64,000 nt of DNA from Nitrospinaceae bacterium (GTDB lineage: Bacteria > Nitrospinota > Nitrospinia > Nitrospinales > VA-1). The stretch is from contig JAJDAZ010000069.1 of assembly GCA_029261595.1 (NCBI GenBank), positions 20,938 to 84,937 on the forward strand. Reading direction: 5' to 3'. A program made the translations under genes and the position numbers. Below, piece by piece: positions 51,199 to 59,287 of this stretch. The notes beneath the pieces are model-generated. The model was not told the DNA's origin. It saw nothing but the letters and a program-made list of their open reading frames with translations, and searched no databases. The stretch's first letter is position 1. Every line of letters starts with the position of its first letter.

Positions 51199-51467
51199 CA
51201 CCCTGAGGAGGAAAATTGCTCGCGACGGGCCATTCCTCCCTTATTTGGTTCGACGCTTTTAGGTCAAAGCCCATAAGGATAAAACATTGCAGCAAAAGTC
51301 GGGTATTAAATCGTGAATGTGACTATAACTGCGCATTTAATTTGGGATTTTGTTGCAGTTAGTTTGGGATAAAAAAAACGCGGAGGAATTAGCGAGGCAC
51401 AATATTTGCTGCTAGATGGTTTTTAACAGTAAATTAAAAGGATTAATTGCAATTCTTTCTTTAAATT

Positions 51468-51650
51468 TTAATCCATTTGCAGAACTGACCGACCATTTCC
51501 TCTATCACGAATTTTTCCAGAAGAGCCATCATCCATTTGCAGAACTGACTGACCATTTCCTCTATCACGAATTTTTCCGGAAGAGCCATCATCCATTTGC
51601 AGAACTGACCGACCATTTCCTCTATCACGAATTTTTCCACTTCCTTTCAT
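51468..51650 (-). CDS. 60-aa repeat protein encoded by the minisatellite
   Basis: ATG 51650 has AAGGAG 9 bases upstream, so the minus strand is coding. The product is MKGSGKIRDRGNGRSVLQMD followed by two more copies of the 20-residue unit GSSGKIRDRGNG(R/Q)SVLQMD. Glycine and charged residues alternate, suggesting a small beta-structured repeat. I do not recognise a family. It is the phage gene nearest the tRNA and has the same direction as the other phage genes. Confidence 0.55.
   Translation of the reverse strand: MKGSGKIRDRGNGRSVLQMDDGSSGKIRDRGNGQSVLQMDDGSSGKIRDRGNGRSVLQMD
51471..51638. repeat. 60-bp tandem repeat, 2.8 copies
   Basis: Copies at 51471-51530, 51531-51590 and a partial copy at 51591-51638. 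The unit is exactly 60 bases, so each copy adds 20 codons. Copies differ only at 51490/51550 (C/T) and 51519/51579 (A/G). Confidence 0.9.
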
Positions 51651-51729
51651 TTTAAACGTCTCCTTATAGGCAAAATGTTTCATTTAATTAAAGGAAAGCA
51701 CATCAAAAGCTGGTGATGATTAGCTCGGA

Positions 51730-52482
51730 TTATTGGCGGTCCTGGGGGCATTGGTTATCTAAGGATTTGGTAGCCTTTAACCTTGGCCATTTCTGCCTTT
51801 TTTCAAAGTCGGCAAAATCCTGAAATTCATGGTTCTCGTAATAATATTTATACCCTTCAAGCCGTTCTCTGAGTTTAGGTGTCATTAAATTGTGTTCTTC
51901 AAAAAAAGCAGTTAATTCATCAGGGAGAACAGGAGGAATCACGGGCCTTCTGCGCAAATCCAGCCAATGGGCATAAAGGCCCTGCTCCGTACCAAAATCA
52001 AAATTACTGCCCAACAATGCTTGTCGATAATCGGTAAGCTGGCAGTCATGAAAATCTTTACAAATATTTTTAATTTCCTCTTCATCACATCCCAGTCGCT
52101 TTAAGGTTTCCTGTGTTGAACTTAATATTTTAATTTTTTGTTGGTCAGTTATACCACCCAACCAATCAGAACGCCCCGTATTTGATAGAGACGAAATGGC
52201 AGAGATCTTAGCGAATTCTTTAACCTGGTCAAGCGTGGCATAGGCATCGCTTAGAACCCTCTCCAATTTAGCTTTAAGGCCGTACACTGCCAACTCCTGA
52301 ACATCACCAAATCGTGATAATATTGCCAAAAGAAGCCCAGTTACAAGCAAAAATATTGCCCGCTCCCCTGGATTTTCCACCTCCCAGAAAAAGAAGACCA
52401 GAGGGGCCAACACCACAAATAAAATACCTAAAGGGAACAAGGCTTTTTCCCAATTCTTAGACTTATTTTGATTATCGTTCAT
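51730..52482 (-). CDS. membrane protein of unknown function (250 aa)
   Basis: Two N-terminal membrane helices (EKALFPLGILFVVLAPLVFFFW and RAIFLLVTGLLLAILSRF) are followed by a soluble region with QEVAVY-like charged helices and LSDAYATLDQVKEFAKISAISSL. The start overlaps the methylase stop by 4 bases (ATGA), so it is translationally coupled. I do not recognise the family. It may be a phage accessory (lysogenic conversion, exclusion or anti-phage) gene; this rests on position at the phage end only. Confidence 0.65.
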   Translation of the reverse strand: MNDNQNKSKNWEKALFPLGILFVVLAPLVFFFWEVENPGERAIFLLVTGLLLAILSRFGDVQELAVYGLKAKLERVLSDAYATLDQVKEFAKISAISSLSNTGRSDWLGGITDQQKIKILSSTQETLKRLGCDEEEIKNICKDFHDCQLTDYRQALLGSNFDFGTEQGLYAHWLDLRRRPVIPPVLPDELTAFFEEHNLMTPKLRERLEGYKYYYENHEFQDFADFEKRQKWPRLKATKSLDNQCPQDRQ

Positions 52483-53248
52483 AAGCTGGTGATGATTATT
52501 TCAGATTTTTTGCGCGGTTGGGAGCGCTTATTATTCATGGAGTAGTGGACCGGGGAAGTGGCTAGAATTTTAAACCCACGGTACATGCTCCGGATTTCTT
52601 TTGTGTCGTTATAGGATAGCACAAATTTACCTTTGATTCTGCCCAGAACGGCCCTCAACCGCTCATGGTCTTCAGGGGAAAAGTCGTGTTGATAAAACTT
52701 CTGGGCATCGATCCAATAGGGCGGGTCCAGGTAAAAAAGGGTGTCCTTTGAATCGAAAGCATTGATGACCTTCTCGAAGGAACGGTTATCAATATAAACG
52801 GATTTCAATCGTCCTTGAATTTCATTTAAAAACGCGAGGTCGGCCACGGTCTTGGCTTTTGATGTTTTTCCATATCCCCAGCCCTTTCCACAACCTGAAC
52901 CAAATGAATTCTTAACTACGTAGATAAACCTTGCCGCTCTTTGGATTTCATCCTCCAAAGGATTATCGATCTCCTGCAAAAACCTGAAATATGTTTCCCT
53001 GGAATAGAGGACCAGGTTCAACGCCTCCACTAGTTCACCAGGGCGGTGTTTCACAACCCGGAACAGGTTGGCAGGTTGCCATTGATATCGTTATAGACCT
53101 CCACCTGGCTACTCTCCGGGGACTTTTTGAACAGCACCCAACCAGCTCCGCCAAATACCTCGACGTAGGTTTTGTGCTTGGGAAAGAGTTTAACAATATC
53201 CCCGGCCAGGCGGGATTTCCCACCGACCCATCCAATGAAACTGCGCAT
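52479..53248 (-). pseudogene. Dam-type (D12 class) DNA adenine methyltransferase, frameshifted
   Basis: The ATG at 53248 has a strong AAGGAGG. The frame reads MRSFIGWVGGKSRLAGDIVKLF...YVEVFGGAGWVLF...VEVYNDINGNL and then runs into PTCSGL and a stop near 53045. In another frame translation continues with VKHRPGELVEALNL...SFGSGCGKGWGYG...LFYLDPPYW (motif IV DPPY)...FVLSYND. The junction CTGCCAACCTG lacks one G compared with the expected CTGGCCAACCTG at about 53071-53073; restoring it joins both parts into ~256 aa. As sequenced the methylase is inactive, or this is a sequencing error. It follows the Com-like gene and precedes the membrane protein gene. Confidence 0.88.
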
Positions 53249-53294
53249 AAAAATACCTCCTTCATCGTGATCGATGCTCGGAGGCATTCGTGCT

Positions 53295-53441
53295 TTAGAT
53301 TTGATTTTCGGTCTTACAACGCTGGCATTTGACCTCGATTAAATGCTCTTTAAAACGCCGCAAAAGGTACTTTAAAAACCCTCGAATTTTGAATAATAAA
53401 CGTCCACAGGAACTGCATCTAACCTCATAGATTTTATCCAT
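53295..53441 (-). CDS. Com-like zinc-finger translational regulator (48 aa)
   Basis: Too short for usual length filters. MDKIYEVRCSSCGRLLFKIR then KCQRCKTENQI has the CxxC...CxxC knuckle pattern of phage Mu Com (RC.NC.KLLFK...IRCPRCK). An AGGTGG Shine-Dalgarno lies just before the ATG. In Mu, Com activates translation of mom; Com-like genes also precede phage methylases (general knowledge). Here it is 46 bases upstream of the Dam gene, suggesting translational control of the methylase. The insertion between knuckles is rich in Arg and Lys (LKYLLRRFKEHLIEV), consistent with RNA binding. Confidence 0.7.
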   Translation of the reverse strand: MDKIYEVRCSSCGRLLFKIRGFLKYLLRRFKEHLIEVKCQRCKTENQI

Positions 53442-53542
53442 AGCCACCTGATATAATGCCGCACGTTTGCTGAGTAGCGGGTTTATCTCGTGGCCTGTCT
53501 TTACCAGGTCGGTTCGGGCGGGTGCAACCGCCCGGCCTGCTC

Positions 53543-53839
53543 TTAAAAAAATCCTCGCTTTACCTGAAACTGCCCCTCTTCTGCGGCCTGTCCAATCCCC
53601 GTTGATTGATACTTATACCGCCAATATCCATCGATAGTGGGTTTAAGGTCGACGTGGTAATTCCCAACAGAATCTTTCACCAATTCACTGTCGACACCAA
53701 AAACATAAGTGATGGCCGCGCCGTTAGGATCCTTAAATGTGAATGTCAAAGCAGTGGGATCGAGCAAGGCATCATTTCTATCCGTAAAAACGGCAGACAC
53801 GACTACCACGTCACCTTTATCATAAGCATTCACTGACAT
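53543..53839 (-). CDS. phage Ig-like/baseplate small protein (98 aa)
   Basis: The ATG at 53839 overlaps the adhesin stop (TGATG) with GAGG upstream. MSVNAYDKGDVVVVSAVFTDRNDALLDPTALTFTFKDPNGAAITYVF is a beta-sandwich-like pattern seen in phage Ig-like domains; the C-terminal part YWRYKYQSTG ends with FQVKRGFF. It probably accompanies the tail fibre. Exact role unknown. Confidence 0.6.
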   Translation of the reverse strand: MSVNAYDKGDVVVVSAVFTDRNDALLDPTALTFTFKDPNGAAITYVFGVDSELVKDSVGNYHVDLKPTIDGYWRYKYQSTGIGQAAEEGQFQVKRGFF

Positions 53840-55314
53840 CAAAGGACCTCCTCGGTGATCTTAATTCGAGTTGAAAGCGTTTCTGTGATTTGAATTTTAT
53901 TTAACAGGGCATGGGAGACAACCAACTTCGCCTCTCCCTGGTCAACGACGATTCCAAGAAAGACAGCGGGATCTAATTTATCAGCGACGACAAAACCAGG
54001 ACTGGGAATAAAATTTAAGTTCCCAAATACAGTAGCCGGATCGACGCCATCAACAATCACACCACCAAAAACCGGGGAAACTGATAATCCGCCTAAAATA
54101 ATAGCAGGATCAACTTTTTCAGTTAACACACTGGAAAACCCCGGAGTTATAAAAATGTCGCTCTGTATTACAGATGGGTCAGCCTTTAAAGGCACCCCAG
54201 AGGCGACGCTCGGTGAAATAAATATATTCCCAAAAATTATATTTGGATCCAGTTTGCTTGGTATGGACAACCCTGATATGGGTGAGACAAAAACATCCCC
54301 ACCGCCAATAACATTTGGATCCAGTTTGGCGGTAATCGCTGAAGCGGGATCAGGGATAATATTCAATGAACTGAGAACGATGCCTGGGGCAACCCGGCCA
54401 GACAGAGCTTGTATAAAGTTAGGAGAAATTATCAGCGAACCAAGATCAACGGAAGGATCATTTTTCCCAGGAATGCCGATCGCCGGGACCGGGTTAAATC
54501 CAATATTGCCCAATTCAACAACTGGGTCAATTTTAGTGGGTAAGGTGGAAGTCACGACCGGGCTTATTATCATTCCACCCAAAACAACCGAAGGATTGAT
54601 ATTCCCAGAAACAGCGGTCGCAAGGGACGGGGTGACCGTAACACCGGTAACCGCACCAATCTCAGTCACCTTGATGCTATTGATTTGCAGTTCCGCTATC
54701 GGCCTGCCATCCTCACCGGCAAAAAGAGTCGCGTGGGGTTCCCCCCAACCAAAACCTGTTGGCCCTTTAGCGGAAAGATCGGCTTCAGTGACAGAAATTT
54801 CAGCACTTCCATAACCGGACCCGGAATCAAAGAAGACCCTCCATACAGACCCGCGAAGCTCTAATTTGACCACATCACCGTCTGCCGGGGTGGATGTAGA
54901 AGTGCCAAGCTTCGTAGAAGTTCCAGAGACAACCTTCCAAAGCTCCGCCTTAATCGTCGCGTCCCGTGTCACTCGAAGAGCAATAAAATTGTCAGCATCA
55001 GCCCAACGTGCGACCATCCAATGAACGGTTTGAAAGGCGGCGCGGTCGCCAATAGTTTTATAATTCACCTCAAAATCAATATCCGCTTCATTGACAGTTC
55101 CATAGTTGAGCTTATAAATGAGCCCGGCATTTGAGCGGACCCCATCCGGCTCGATAAAATCTCCTGCAATATCAATCTCTGCCCAGCCACCTGACGAATT
55201 AAACAGAAAAGTGGAATAATCCGTCCCCGCAACGTCCGGTGTGAGCGTATTAATATTTACGTGGTCGCTTACTGCCTGGGTGAACGTGTCATGAAAGACA
55301 ACGGTATCAGCCAT
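53839..55314 (-). CDS. repetitive phage adhesin/tail-fibre protein (491 aa)
   Basis: Residues ~1-222 look like a concanavalin A-like (laminin-G-type) sandwich: VVFHDTFTQAVSDHVN, FEVNYKTIGDRAAFQTVHWMVARWADADNFIALRV and WRVFFDSGSGYGSAEI. Residues ~227-458 are ten 23-residue repeats (one of 24), each with a conserved P, then (D/N)P and a terminal G-hydrophobic pair, such as SPVVTSTLPTKIDPVVELGN. The start overlaps the 80-aa gene stop by one base (TGATG). It should be a trimeric or repetitive receptor-binding fibre at the tail end. Family unrecognised; fibre role by location and composition. Confidence 0.7.
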   Translation of the reverse strand: MADTVVFHDTFTQAVSDHVNINTLTPDVAGTDYSTFLFNSSGGWAEIDIAGDFIEPDGVRSNAGLIYKLNYGTVNEADIDFEVNYKTIGDRAAFQTVHWMVARWADADNFIALRVTRDATIKAELWKVVSGTSTKLGTSTSTPADGDVVKLELRGSVWRVFFDSGSGYGSAEISVTEADLSAKGPTGFGWGEPHATLFAGEDGRPIAELQINSIKVTEIGAVTGVTVTPSLATAVSGNINPSVVLGGMIISPVVTSTLPTKIDPVVELGNIGFNPVPAIGIPGKNDPSVDLGSLIISPNFIQALSGRVAPGIVLSSLNIIPDPASAITAKLDPNVIGGGDVFVSPISGLSIPSKLDPNIIFGNIFISPSVASGVPLKADPSVIQSDIFITPGFSSVLTEKVDPAIILGGLSVSPVFGGVIVDGVDPATVFGNLNFIPSPGFVVADKLDPAVFLGIVVDQGEAKLVVSHALLNKIQITETLSTRIKITEEVL

Positions 55315-55556
55315 CAGATAGTTACCGAATCAACAAAGGTCTGCGCTTGTTTTTTAAAGTCCTGTATTTCTGCTGTGATTTTTGTAATATCTTCCGCTGA
55401 ATAGTTTTCAGCTTTAACATCGACCAGGAGCGTATTTAAATAATCTCTCTCCTGGCCAAGCCGATTAAAATTAGCCTTCCTAGCTAGCCTGCGCTCAACA
55501 AGCTCATCGCCCCGTTTATTTCTTTTTGCGTCAGATATAATGTCTCTGCTCGGCAT
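55314..55556 (-). CDS. small helical phage protein (80 aa)
   Basis: Highly charged: RDIISDAKRNKRGDELVERRLARKANFNRLGQERDYLNTLLVDVKAEN and TAEIQDFKKQAQTFVDSV, an almost fully helical coiled-coil pattern. No signal peptide. It lies between the fibre genes; it could be a chaperone for fibre folding. Function not recognised. Confidence 0.6.
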   Translation of the reverse strand: MPSRDIISDAKRNKRGDELVERRLARKANFNRLGQERDYLNTLLVDVKAENYSAEDITKITAEIQDFKKQAQTFVDSVTI

Positions 55557-55597
55557 TTTGTTATCCTTTAAAAAAAATATTTTATTAGGTGATTTTT

Positions 55598-55978
55598 TTA
55601 TTTTTTAGAAGCCTTCAAGAGCAGTCTATTTTTCTTTAAAGGTTCCCAGTATTTTGTTCTGATATTAGCAGGAACGGTCTGTGCGCTCTCACCAGGATTA
55701 GACCCTTCAGTAAAATTAGAAAGCCGCCATTTACGGTCTTCAGGTTTTTTATGAGTTTCCGAAAAATTAACAATAATCCCTGGCCCAACCAACTCTAGAA
55801 GGTGTAAATTGATACATCGCCTGGCTATTTCCAGGGAAAATTGTGTTGCTTTCATTCCCAGTTCTTCGAGAAACGATGGATAAGCAATATCAGGATCCAC
55901 AAGAATAGCTTTATCAGCCTTCCTAATCCCTTTGACCCATACGGGCATTTCTTCGCCTCTATAATTAACTTTATCCAT
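55598..55978 (-). CDS. phage structural protein, unknown (126 aa)
   Basis: The ATG at 55978 has AAGGAG 5 bases upstream; a GTG at 55984 overlaps the Shine-Dalgarno. MDKVNYRGEEMPVWVKGIRKADKAILVDPDIAYPSFLEELGMKATQFSLEIARRCINLHLLELVGPG shows a mixed fold with no known motif. It belongs to the tail-fibre gene run. Confidence 0.6.
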   Translation of the reverse strand: MDKVNYRGEEMPVWVKGIRKADKAILVDPDIAYPSFLEELGMKATQFSLEIARRCINLHLLELVGPGIIVNFSETHKKPEDRKWRLSNFTEGSNPGESAQTVPANIRTKYWEPLKKNRLLLKASKK

Positions 55979-56033
55979 GACCACTCCTTTTATTTTTTTA
56001 CCGTTCTCAATATAGATTCCGGTTATTAATTTA

Positions 56034-56483
56034 TTAAACTTCGTTCAGTCTGAATTCAGAATTTTGAAGCGTCAACGCCTGGGTATCTGACACAACCCTG
56101 TCAGAAACCAGGTCCCAATAATTAAGCACTTCACGGTTGGCGATGGTCGCATTATTATCAGTCAAAACTAAATACCGGGCACCGCTCCCAGAGCCGGGAA
56201 GATTCCCACCAGCGGCGGTCCACACAAGATCCTTAGTCTGGATGAAGGCACGATCATTAACGTCGTCCTCGGTGATCACATCAAAATCAATTGCATTGCC
56301 AGTTAAAGCGAGTCCTCCAGTTGTGTATCCGTTTCCAGCGGCGATTTCAGTCAGTTGACCAAAAGTATTTGTGTCCGCAACTGGAGCAACAGCCGAGGTG
56401 ACCAGCGCCGCGTTAAACGTATCACCCCCACGGTAATATTTTTCTAAAATCCTAAATTTTCCTTTATTAGTCAATCCAGCCAT
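56034..56483 (-). CDS. phage structural protein (149 aa)
   Basis: MAGLTNKGKFRILEKYYRGGDTFNAALVTSAVAPVADTN and GNGYTTGGLALTGNAIDFDVITEDDVNDRAFIQTKDLVWTAAGG match the pattern of phage tail/receptor-related structural proteins. AGGTGG is the Shine-Dalgarno. It is 61 bases after the fibre gene stop. Role unknown. Confidence 0.65.
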   Translation of the reverse strand: MAGLTNKGKFRILEKYYRGGDTFNAALVTSAVAPVADTNTFGQLTEIAAGNGYTTGGLALTGNAIDFDVITEDDVNDRAFIQTKDLVWTAAGGNLPGSGSGARYLVLTDNNATIANREVLNYWDLVSDRVVSDTQALTLQNSEFRLNEV

Positions 56484-56544
56484 ATCTCACCACCTTTTTA
56501 ATAATGTTGTAATCAACAGATAAAAAATTTGTCAAAAACAATAT

Positions 56545-58812
56545 TTAAAGCTCAGCATCAAATGTCAAAGAATCCGATGCGCCCATTTTTACTATTAAAC
56601 TTTGCCCAGACGTTAAACTACTTGAAGGCACAACTTTAATCAGACCACTCTTCACACCCACTAATTCGGTTGAAAGAGTTGCTGTCCCACCACCATCCGC
56701 CCAAGTCGCGCCATAACTATTTGAAAATGTGACAGTAGGGACAACTCTCATTTCGATAGGGTAAAAAACACCAAGAAACCCGATGGCGCTACTTTGTAAA
56801 GCCGCGACCCCAATCACAGCTCCATTTTCACTACCCATCGACCAATAATACCTTTGCGCTAACAATAGCTCCTGTCCAATTGGGCGTTGTTCAAAATCAG
56901 TTGTAAACGTGCCTTTTTCAACCTGCACTTGAGAAATATCAAACTGGTAGGTGTCGTTATCAGTTAATATAAACAGTATCTGAAGTGAGCTTCCTGTACC
57001 GATTGTTTTTCCACTAATAGAAGCTGTTGTAAAAGTTTGGGAAAATTTTTGCCACGACGTGGTTATATTATGATTTTCTAAAGTACCACTGACAGCCGCA
57101 CTACCCCCTGACCCAAACTCCTGGTCAAATCTTGAGGATATTGTTATTGCCTTTGATGACTTAGCGTAAAACGATAAAGTTACTTCCTGCCCAGCCAACG
57201 TGCGAACATTTTCAATGAACTGTCGAAGAAGCGGCGACCCAGATGTCGAGGCTGTGGTTTGGTCGTGACGAAGAAAAAATTCAGGTTCTCCAGGGACATC
57301 TGTTTGGCCGACAGTATGTGCCTGGCGAGAAACTGTGTAAGCCGGAGAACCACCTCCAAAATCATTCCGCCAACGGTCAGCAGAATAAATGCCAGTAGCC
57401 GTAAAGCTAGTCCCCCTCTGCCAAAGCCTAAAATTTCCATTAATGATTTGATTACTAAATCGAGGAGGTGCTCTGGCCTGTATAGCCTCAGCCACCCGAA
57501 GCGGGGTCATCCCCTTTGTATTTTCTGTTCCAGCTTCCGCTTCTATCTGCGATGCTAGGGTACGGTCAATAGTTATCGTGTCCGTCCCTGAATCACCCGA
57601 TGTGGATAACCCGGCACCGCCAACGATGGTCAGAGAATCAGTAGCTGTTTCCGCCACGGGATTTGTTCCGCTATCCCCGACAACAGTGTTAAATAAATTT
57701 TGATCGGGCGATCCACCTGCGGCCCCCGCCGTAGTTTCAACCCAAACCGCCGCACCGACGGACGCATCCAAACAGACGAACGCCTTATCAGTGGTTGTGT
57801 TCATCCACCGGGAGCCAGGGGAATAATTGGAACCTGAATCATCCGTCACACCAGGGTTTACGGTCGCGGATAAATTTTGTTTTAAATTTGGGACTTCGGT
57901 TAAACCCACTTGGGCCTTAGTTACTGAATGGGGATTTGCGGTGTTTCCTGAATGTGCATCGGTATACGCTTTTACGGCCTGCTCGGTGGGTACGGCATCG
58001 TCGCTATTTCCAGCCATCGTGCCATCTATGGAAAACTCATTGACCCCAGTTCCAATATTAAAAAACATTCTTCCGCCATTAGCCAGGCGCGAAAATTCCA
58101 CAATCCTTTCAAAAGAAGTGTCCCCTGTATTTCTGCCGGATATTCTATAAAAGTCACCAACCAGGCTCGTTTCAAATTTTCCTGCCGGAGTTGTCTGATC
58201 GGTTTCAATCCATTCGATTTGCGGTGTCGGTGCACGCAATTGCAAATTTGCCGCGCCTCCACCGGTACCGTCATGGTCGAGGCGTACTAATGGTTGATTA
58301 TCGGCGGGGTTATCAGCTTTGATGTAAAAAATTGGCGCATCGGAAGTTGCCCCCAAATCGCGGTACAGTTGAGCGATCACTCCAGGCGCGGCGGACGTGG
58401 CTAAAAAGTTTCCGCTCGACCCAATTATAAAACCAGTATCATTAGTCCCGCTGATCGTCAGGTCACCGGTCATGGTTCCGCCCGTATTCATGACCGCGCC
58501 TGCCGCCGAGACGTTTACTGAATCTGTTACATCAGCTCCCGCTTCGATCCCCGCTAACTTACTTTCTTCCGAGGAAGTGAATCTATCCGCCCTGGTCTCA
58601 GTTCCCGTAGAGTTGAGCTTGTAAAGATTTCCATCGGTTTTAAAATATATTTTTTGTTTTCCGGCAACTGGATTCGACGGCGTGGCGGATTGCTCTTTAT
58701 TAACGAAAGATTCATTCGCTTCGAGATTATCCGCACGTCTTGTCCCCGCATCTGCGAACAACGTAAAAGATAAAAAAAGTAAAGTGATTAAACTGGTTAT
58801 GATTCTTTTCAT
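56545..58812 (-). CDS. phage tail fibre with an apparent signal peptide (755 aa)
   Basis: The N-terminus MKRIITSLITLLFLSFTLFA is a Sec-type signal with DAGT after it, unusual for a tail fibre, which normally stays in the cytosol. The rest is fibre-like: SSEESKLAGIEAGADVTDSV, MTGDLTISGTND, NTANPHSVTKAQVGLTEV and the sandwich GNFRLWQRGTSFTATGIYSADRWRNDF. Gly/Asn/Ser content is high. The start is ATG 58812 and the stop is 61 bases before the 149-aa gene. Confidence 0.8.
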   Translation of the reverse strand: MKRIITSLITLLFLSFTLFADAGTRRADNLEANESFVNKEQSATPSNPVAGKQKIYFKTDGNLYKLNSTGTETRADRFTSSEESKLAGIEAGADVTDSVNVSAAGAVMNTGGTMTGDLTISGTNDTGFIIGSSGNFLATSAAPGVIAQLYRDLGATSDAPIFYIKADNPADNQPLVRLDHDGTGGGAANLQLRAPTPQIEWIETDQTTPAGKFETSLVGDFYRISGRNTGDTSFERIVEFSRLANGGRMFFNIGTGVNEFSIDGTMAGNSDDAVPTEQAVKAYTDAHSGNTANPHSVTKAQVGLTEVPNLKQNLSATVNPGVTDDSGSNYSPGSRWMNTTTDKAFVCLDASVGAAVWVETTAGAAGGSPDQNLFNTVVGDSGTNPVAETATDSLTIVGGAGLSTSGDSGTDTITIDRTLASQIEAEAGTENTKGMTPLRVAEAIQARAPPRFSNQIINGNFRLWQRGTSFTATGIYSADRWRNDFGGGSPAYTVSRQAHTVGQTDVPGEPEFFLRHDQTTASTSGSPLLRQFIENVRTLAGQEVTLSFYAKSSKAITISSRFDQEFGSGGSAAVSGTLENHNITTSWQKFSQTFTTASISGKTIGTGSSLQILFILTDNDTYQFDISQVQVEKGTFTTDFEQRPIGQELLLAQRYYWSMGSENGAVIGVAALQSSAIGFLGVFYPIEMRVVPTVTFSNSYGATWADGGGTATLSTELVGVKSGLIKVVPSSSLTSGQSLIVKMGASDSLTFDAEL

Positions 58813-58819
58813 GACTTCC

Positions 58820-59284
58820 TCACGGTATGGTTGTGATGGCTTTTTTCTTGAAATAAATTGTTAAATAAACATCATTACCCGGCTCTATACTTCCAATGCC
58901 GGTCACCTGGAATCCCATTTCTTGGGCCGATGTAAAGTCAATCGGAACCCCAAGCGTTGTTTTTTGCTTCTGGCTCCCGGCGGAAAGTGTGGCTCCATTT
59001 GCTTGAGCCGCGCCGTCCTTCAAAACATCTATGGTTAAGGCCGCGCCGGTAGGAGCGGTCCCCGAAAAAATACTGAGAGCCACTAAAGTAATATCTTCTT
59101 GAGGCATAAAACCATCGTAGAAAACCAGGCCAACAGCCGGGGCTTGAACTAAAGGAATGGGGAACGAAAATAAATTTCCAATATCGTCAATGGCTTCCTT
59201 AACAGCGTCCTCTTCATCTTTCCAACTAAGATCGCCAGCGGCTGGTTTTGGGAGGTTTAAATTTAATGTGAATGAATTTGCCAT
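58820..59284 (-). CDS. phage tail protein (154 aa)
   Basis: MANSFTLNLNLPKPAAGDLSWKDEEDAVKEAIDDIGNLF and a central FPIPLVQAPAVGLVFYDGFMPQEDITLVALSIFSGTAPTG with a Gly/Ala-rich carboxyl half resemble phage distal-tail or fibre-attachment proteins. It is 3 bases after the 970-aa gene stop and 7 bases before the fibre gene. No family named. Confidence 0.6.
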   Translation of the reverse strand: MANSFTLNLNLPKPAAGDLSWKDEEDAVKEAIDDIGNLFSFPIPLVQAPAVGLVFYDGFMPQEDITLVALSIFSGTAPTGAALTIDVLKDGAAQANGATLSAGSQKQKTTLGVPIDFTSAQEMGFQVTGIGSIEPGNDVYLTIYFKKKAITTIP

Positions 59285-59287
59285 AAC

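Noticed and set aside
51416..51655. Plus-strand ORF across the minisatellite
   Set aside because: No Shine-Dalgarno is seen; the minus-strand frame has AAGGAG and the same direction as the phage genes.
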